This document shows, in pieces, positions 62,701 through 64,000 of a DNA stretch of 64,000 nucleotides (positions are counted from its first letter, which is position 1; the number at the start of each line of letters is the position of its first letter). Location of the stretch: NCBI GenBank assembly GCA_023423065.1, contig JAFAGC010000076.1, forward strand, positions 89,814 to 153,813, written 5' to 3'. The notes beneath the pieces were generated by a model. That model saw only the letters and a program-made list of their open reading frames with translations, was not told the origin of the DNA and did not search any database. A program made the position numbers and the translations under genes. The stretch is from Pseudomonadota bacterium (GTDB lineage: Bacteria > Pseudomonadota > Gammaproteobacteria > Steroidobacterales > Steroidobacteraceae).

Positions 62701-63944
62701 ACGGCGGCGGCGAGCGGCTGAAGACACTGCTCAGCCGGCGATCGGCCGCGCTCGACGGACTGCCGGTGTTCGAACGTGCGCAACGCGCGCTTCTGGCGGG
62801 ACTCGCGCGCCATGAACTGCCCCGCGCCGCGGGCGCGGACCTGCTTTTCAGCAACGCGCGAATCAACGTCGACGGCGACGATGCGGGCGGTTACCGCGTG
62901 CAGCTGCGTTCGGGCGGGGAGACGCAGACGTTCTACGTGGTCTTCGAGGATGGGCAGTACCGGATTCTCACCGTCGCGCCGCTCGTCGGGCCGGTCGCGC
63001 TGCTGGCGCTCGAACGCATCGAGGCGAACGATCTCGCCGGCGCGCGGCGCTGGCTCGACTGGGCGCGGCTCGACCTGCGTCCGGGTAGTTCGGAGGATCC
63101 GCTCGAAGGGCCGGCCTTCGCGCGTGCCTGGACCATCGGCGCGGAGGCGGACATCGGTGAGGCGCGCGCGGCCACCGCCATGCTGCTCGCGGATTGCCTG
63201 CTCGCGGAGCAGGCCTTGCCGCTGCTCCTGACCGCGCGATCCACCGCGACCGAACCGGCGGCGAAGCTCAGTCTCGATCTCGCCCTCGCCAAGGTCTACC
63301 TGGAACGTGACGACTGGAAGGGGCTCGGCGAGGCCGGCGCGCGGCTCTCGGCCGCGGTACCGTCGTCGGCGCTCGCGTTCCGCTACCGACAGTGGGCGCG
63401 CATCCGGCGCGGCGAGTGGGACGCCGTGACGGACGCATCGCGCGAGCGGCTCGCGCGGCTGCCGGACGACTCCATCGCGCGCGAGATGCTCGTGCATCGC
63501 GCCGAGGCGTCGGGCCGGTACGTCGAGATCGCGCCGATCATCCAGCCGCTCATCGACAGCGGCCGGGCCAATGCGTCCGACTACAACCAGTACGCATGGA
63601 CCTCGCTGCTGACCATGCCGGTGTCCGAACAGGCCGTGGACGCCGCACGCATGGCGTACGACGAAACGCAGGGACGCAGTTACGCGATCGCCCACACGCT
63701 GGCGTGTGTGTATGCCGCCACCGGCAGGCCACGAGAGGCGCGCGACCTGCTGTTGAAGGGAATGGATGCATCCGGCGCGCCCGACGACGCCGCGTGGTAC
63801 GGCTTCGGCCTCGTCGCCGAGGCGTACGGCGATCTCGAGTCCGCGCGCGACTACTACCGCCAGGTGCAGAAGCCGAAGAAAGGCGTGGTTCTCGCGAGCA
63901 GCGTCTACTCACTCAGCCAGTCGCGCCTCGCCGCCCTCAAGTGA
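59781..63944 (+). CDS. DUF3857/transglutaminase-like protein with long TPR region
   Basis: A 1387-residue exported protein (signal peptide to about 23). It has a DUF3857 domain (about 60-230, VISASGREHQLDPKLLKD, VYDDDHIYEGPL) and a transglutaminase-like domain with catalytic Cys361 in KFGDCKDKSTLL, His404 in FNHAIVYLP and Asp422 in LWIDATAEY. From about 600 to the end are tetratricopeptide repeats (LKTLGW, YRKARGLAPDDTDVLADYA). The triad is intact, so protease or amidase activity is possible. The gene may act on cell-envelope polymers; substrate unknown. ATG 59781, diverging from the MazG-like gene. Confidence 0.88.
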   Translation: MKLPHRSFFSSLFLLSLIGSAAAREAWDAPAFSTPAVQLLQAAAAVEREHSTDVVVLLDERSFVFDAQHRLTRTNHLVYRVDSPDGVTRWAASSARWQPWHQARPTIRARVISASGREHQLDPKLLKDSGTRSGDSQVYDDDHIYEGPLPAVEVGAVVEEQIVVRDEQPFFAAGSVFREYVGRPVPVLRTRVVIDAPEGLPLRRLTSLLPNAHATETRAAGRVRWTYEFGELEPIRALETNLPPETPAWPNVEFSSAESWEAVVETYRAATEARIRTDDARPLIAGLRAPVRGGAVGSGKAGAAIGAKLTGDLPNSPTREYIARVVERLHREVRYTGVEFGAARLIPEYPAETLRRKFGDCKDKSTLLIAALRASGIEAYLALLAAGDDQDVSPDLPGLGMFNHAIVYLPGAGEAGSDLWIDATAEYARVGTLPAAAADRLALIVRPGEKSLTRTPAMRSADNRQLETREFFLSEYGPARVVETTETHGTIENEYRNWYAGADTKERRDDLESYVRQAYRAKSLVSYAHTASTDFSKPYSMRLEMNDAPSGYTDLEAAAVGVRVANLTARLPEYFDKRLESDQDEEAGKRTADLVFEPFVTEWRYRIQPPSGFQPRPLPANAVVKMGPARLTSQFEVTAAGMVLATWRFDTVKGRYSMGEANALVAALRELNSAETQLISFDQVGVALRAEGDFKGALAANDALAAKHPRKAVHRLRNASALLDAGLGTRAQREARIATQLEPDSSLAWKTLGWMLQHDAVGRRFGAGFDRAGALTAYRKARGLAPDDTDVLADYAVLLEHDADGVRYSERSDLAAAVDVYQARAKLLTSEDAADDDYASNLFYALLYSRRFDELREALRPRSPGVTQRALILATIAAEHGGARAIEMSRTLLNSEADRRAALTSAGNFLTRLREYSAAADLIEAGARGQTTTAATTQRIALLRKTRRIDVASISSTEPRGVVLRSFAEMLAEDGGGERLKTLLSRRSAALDGLPVFERAQRALLAGLARHELPRAAGADLLFSNARINVDGDDAGGYRVQLRSGGETQTFYVVFEDGQYRILTVAPLVGPVALLALERIEANDLAGARRWLDWARLDLRPGSSEDPLEGPAFARAWTIGAEADIGEARAATAMLLADCLLAEQALPLLLTARSTATEPAAKLSLDLALAKVYLERDDWKGLGEAGARLSAAVPSSALAFRYRQWARIRRGEWDAVTDASRERLARLPDDSIAREMLVHRAEASGRYVEIAPIIQPLIDSGRANASDYNQYAWTSLLTMPVSEQAVDAARMAYDETQGRSYAIAHTLACVYAATGRPREARDLLLKGMDASGAPDDAAWYGFGLVAEAYGDLESARDYYRQVQKPKKGVVLASSVYSLSQSRLAALK

Positions 63945-63946
63945 CT

Positions 63947-63986
63947 TTTGCCGGGGTGGGGGGGCCGGGCCCCCCCCCCCGGCAAA
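63947..63986. terminator. Very GC-rich hairpin after the last gene
   Basis: TTTGCC, then runs of G, a short turn, and long C runs with GGCAAA on the far side: outer arms TTTGCC (63947-63952) and GGCAAA (63981-63986) with near-homopolymeric inner arms. It directly follows the stop at 63944. The homopolymer lengths could be affected by sequencing error. Confidence 0.55.
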
Positions 63987-64000
63987 TACAGCCCCGGGTT

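Noticed and set aside
63947..64000. Assembly end or vector at the window edge
   Set aside because: The G/C homopolymers look odd, but the stem has matching outer arms and follows a stop codon, so a terminator is enough explanation; the true read support cannot be judged here.

Overview
The window is a GC-rich (roughly two thirds G+C by eye), gene-dense chromosomal segment of a gammaproteobacterium. The family Steroidobacteraceae or a relative in the Nevskiales/Xanthomonadales area is my best guess. That placement is inferred from the mix of housekeeping neighbourhoods (ftsY-ftsE-ftsX-rpoH, coaBC-dut, rpmB-rpmG-mutM, rsmD-coaD, divergent ampG/pyrE), a PEP-CTERM protein, a dedicated-sortase-type two-component pair and a sigma-32 rpoH. 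I see no phage, integrase, transposase or CRISPR array. Most genes sit in short operons with 4-base ATGA overlaps.

Layout. 1-3.0 kb: 3' part missing of a large Reg_prop/Y_Y_Y sensor histidine kinase. 3.2-4.5 kb: a winged-helix regulator plus minimal nucleotidyltransferase pair that looks like a toxin-antitoxin module, with two matching palindromic operators. 4.6-6.4 kb: DUF1538-DUF1538-PII-like operon (two-component cation/proton antiporter type) next to tRNA-Gly(CCC). 6.5-15.9 kb: nucleosidase, trmB, MFS, marC, Rieske protein, ampG, pyrE, dut, coaBC, radC. 15.9-18.4 kb: TipA-like MerR regulator and a CotH-kinase-like lipoprotein. 18.5-23.8 kb: rpmB, rpmG, mutM, AlkA-like glycosylase, ggt, coaD, rsmD. 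23.9-30.6 kb: VolA-like lipoprotein hydrolase, ftsY, ftsE, ftsX, rpoH (with a CIRCE-like operator over its promoter) and a PEP-CTERM protein.

30.7-36.4 kb: methyltransferase, YiaD-like OmpA lipoprotein, hotdog thioesterase, Mpo1-like membrane protein, glutaryl-CoA dehydrogenase-like gene, GST, an orphan ExbD and two overlapping micro-genes. 36.5-39.3 kb: PdsR/PdsS, the regulator and kinase of the proteobacterial dedicated sortase system, with no sortase in the window. 39.34-39.86 kb: a non-coding, lower-GC, hairpin-rich stretch ending in a strong intrinsic terminator, my best candidate for an undescribed structured RNA. 39.9-47.4 kb: esterase, rhomboid, 2OG-oxygenase-like protein, SMP-30-like protein, hybrid kinase, GH5 mannanase. 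47.6-54.7 kb: DUF2207/LemA pair, MFS, TonB-like protein and hypotheticals. 54.7-64 kb: aqpZ, class C beta-lactamase-like lipoprotein, an intergenic segment bounded by a 19-bp inverted repeat, DUF481 porin-like protein, NYN/PIN protein, MazG-like pyrophosphatase and a 1387-residue DUF3857/transglutaminase/TPR protein.

The items most worth a second look are the structured RNA candidate, the wHTH-nucleotidyltransferase pair with its operators, the CIRCE-like site on rpoH, the orphan sortase-type two-component system and the recurring 9-mer TTGTTAGGC. All family assignments come from reading motifs; no database search was run.
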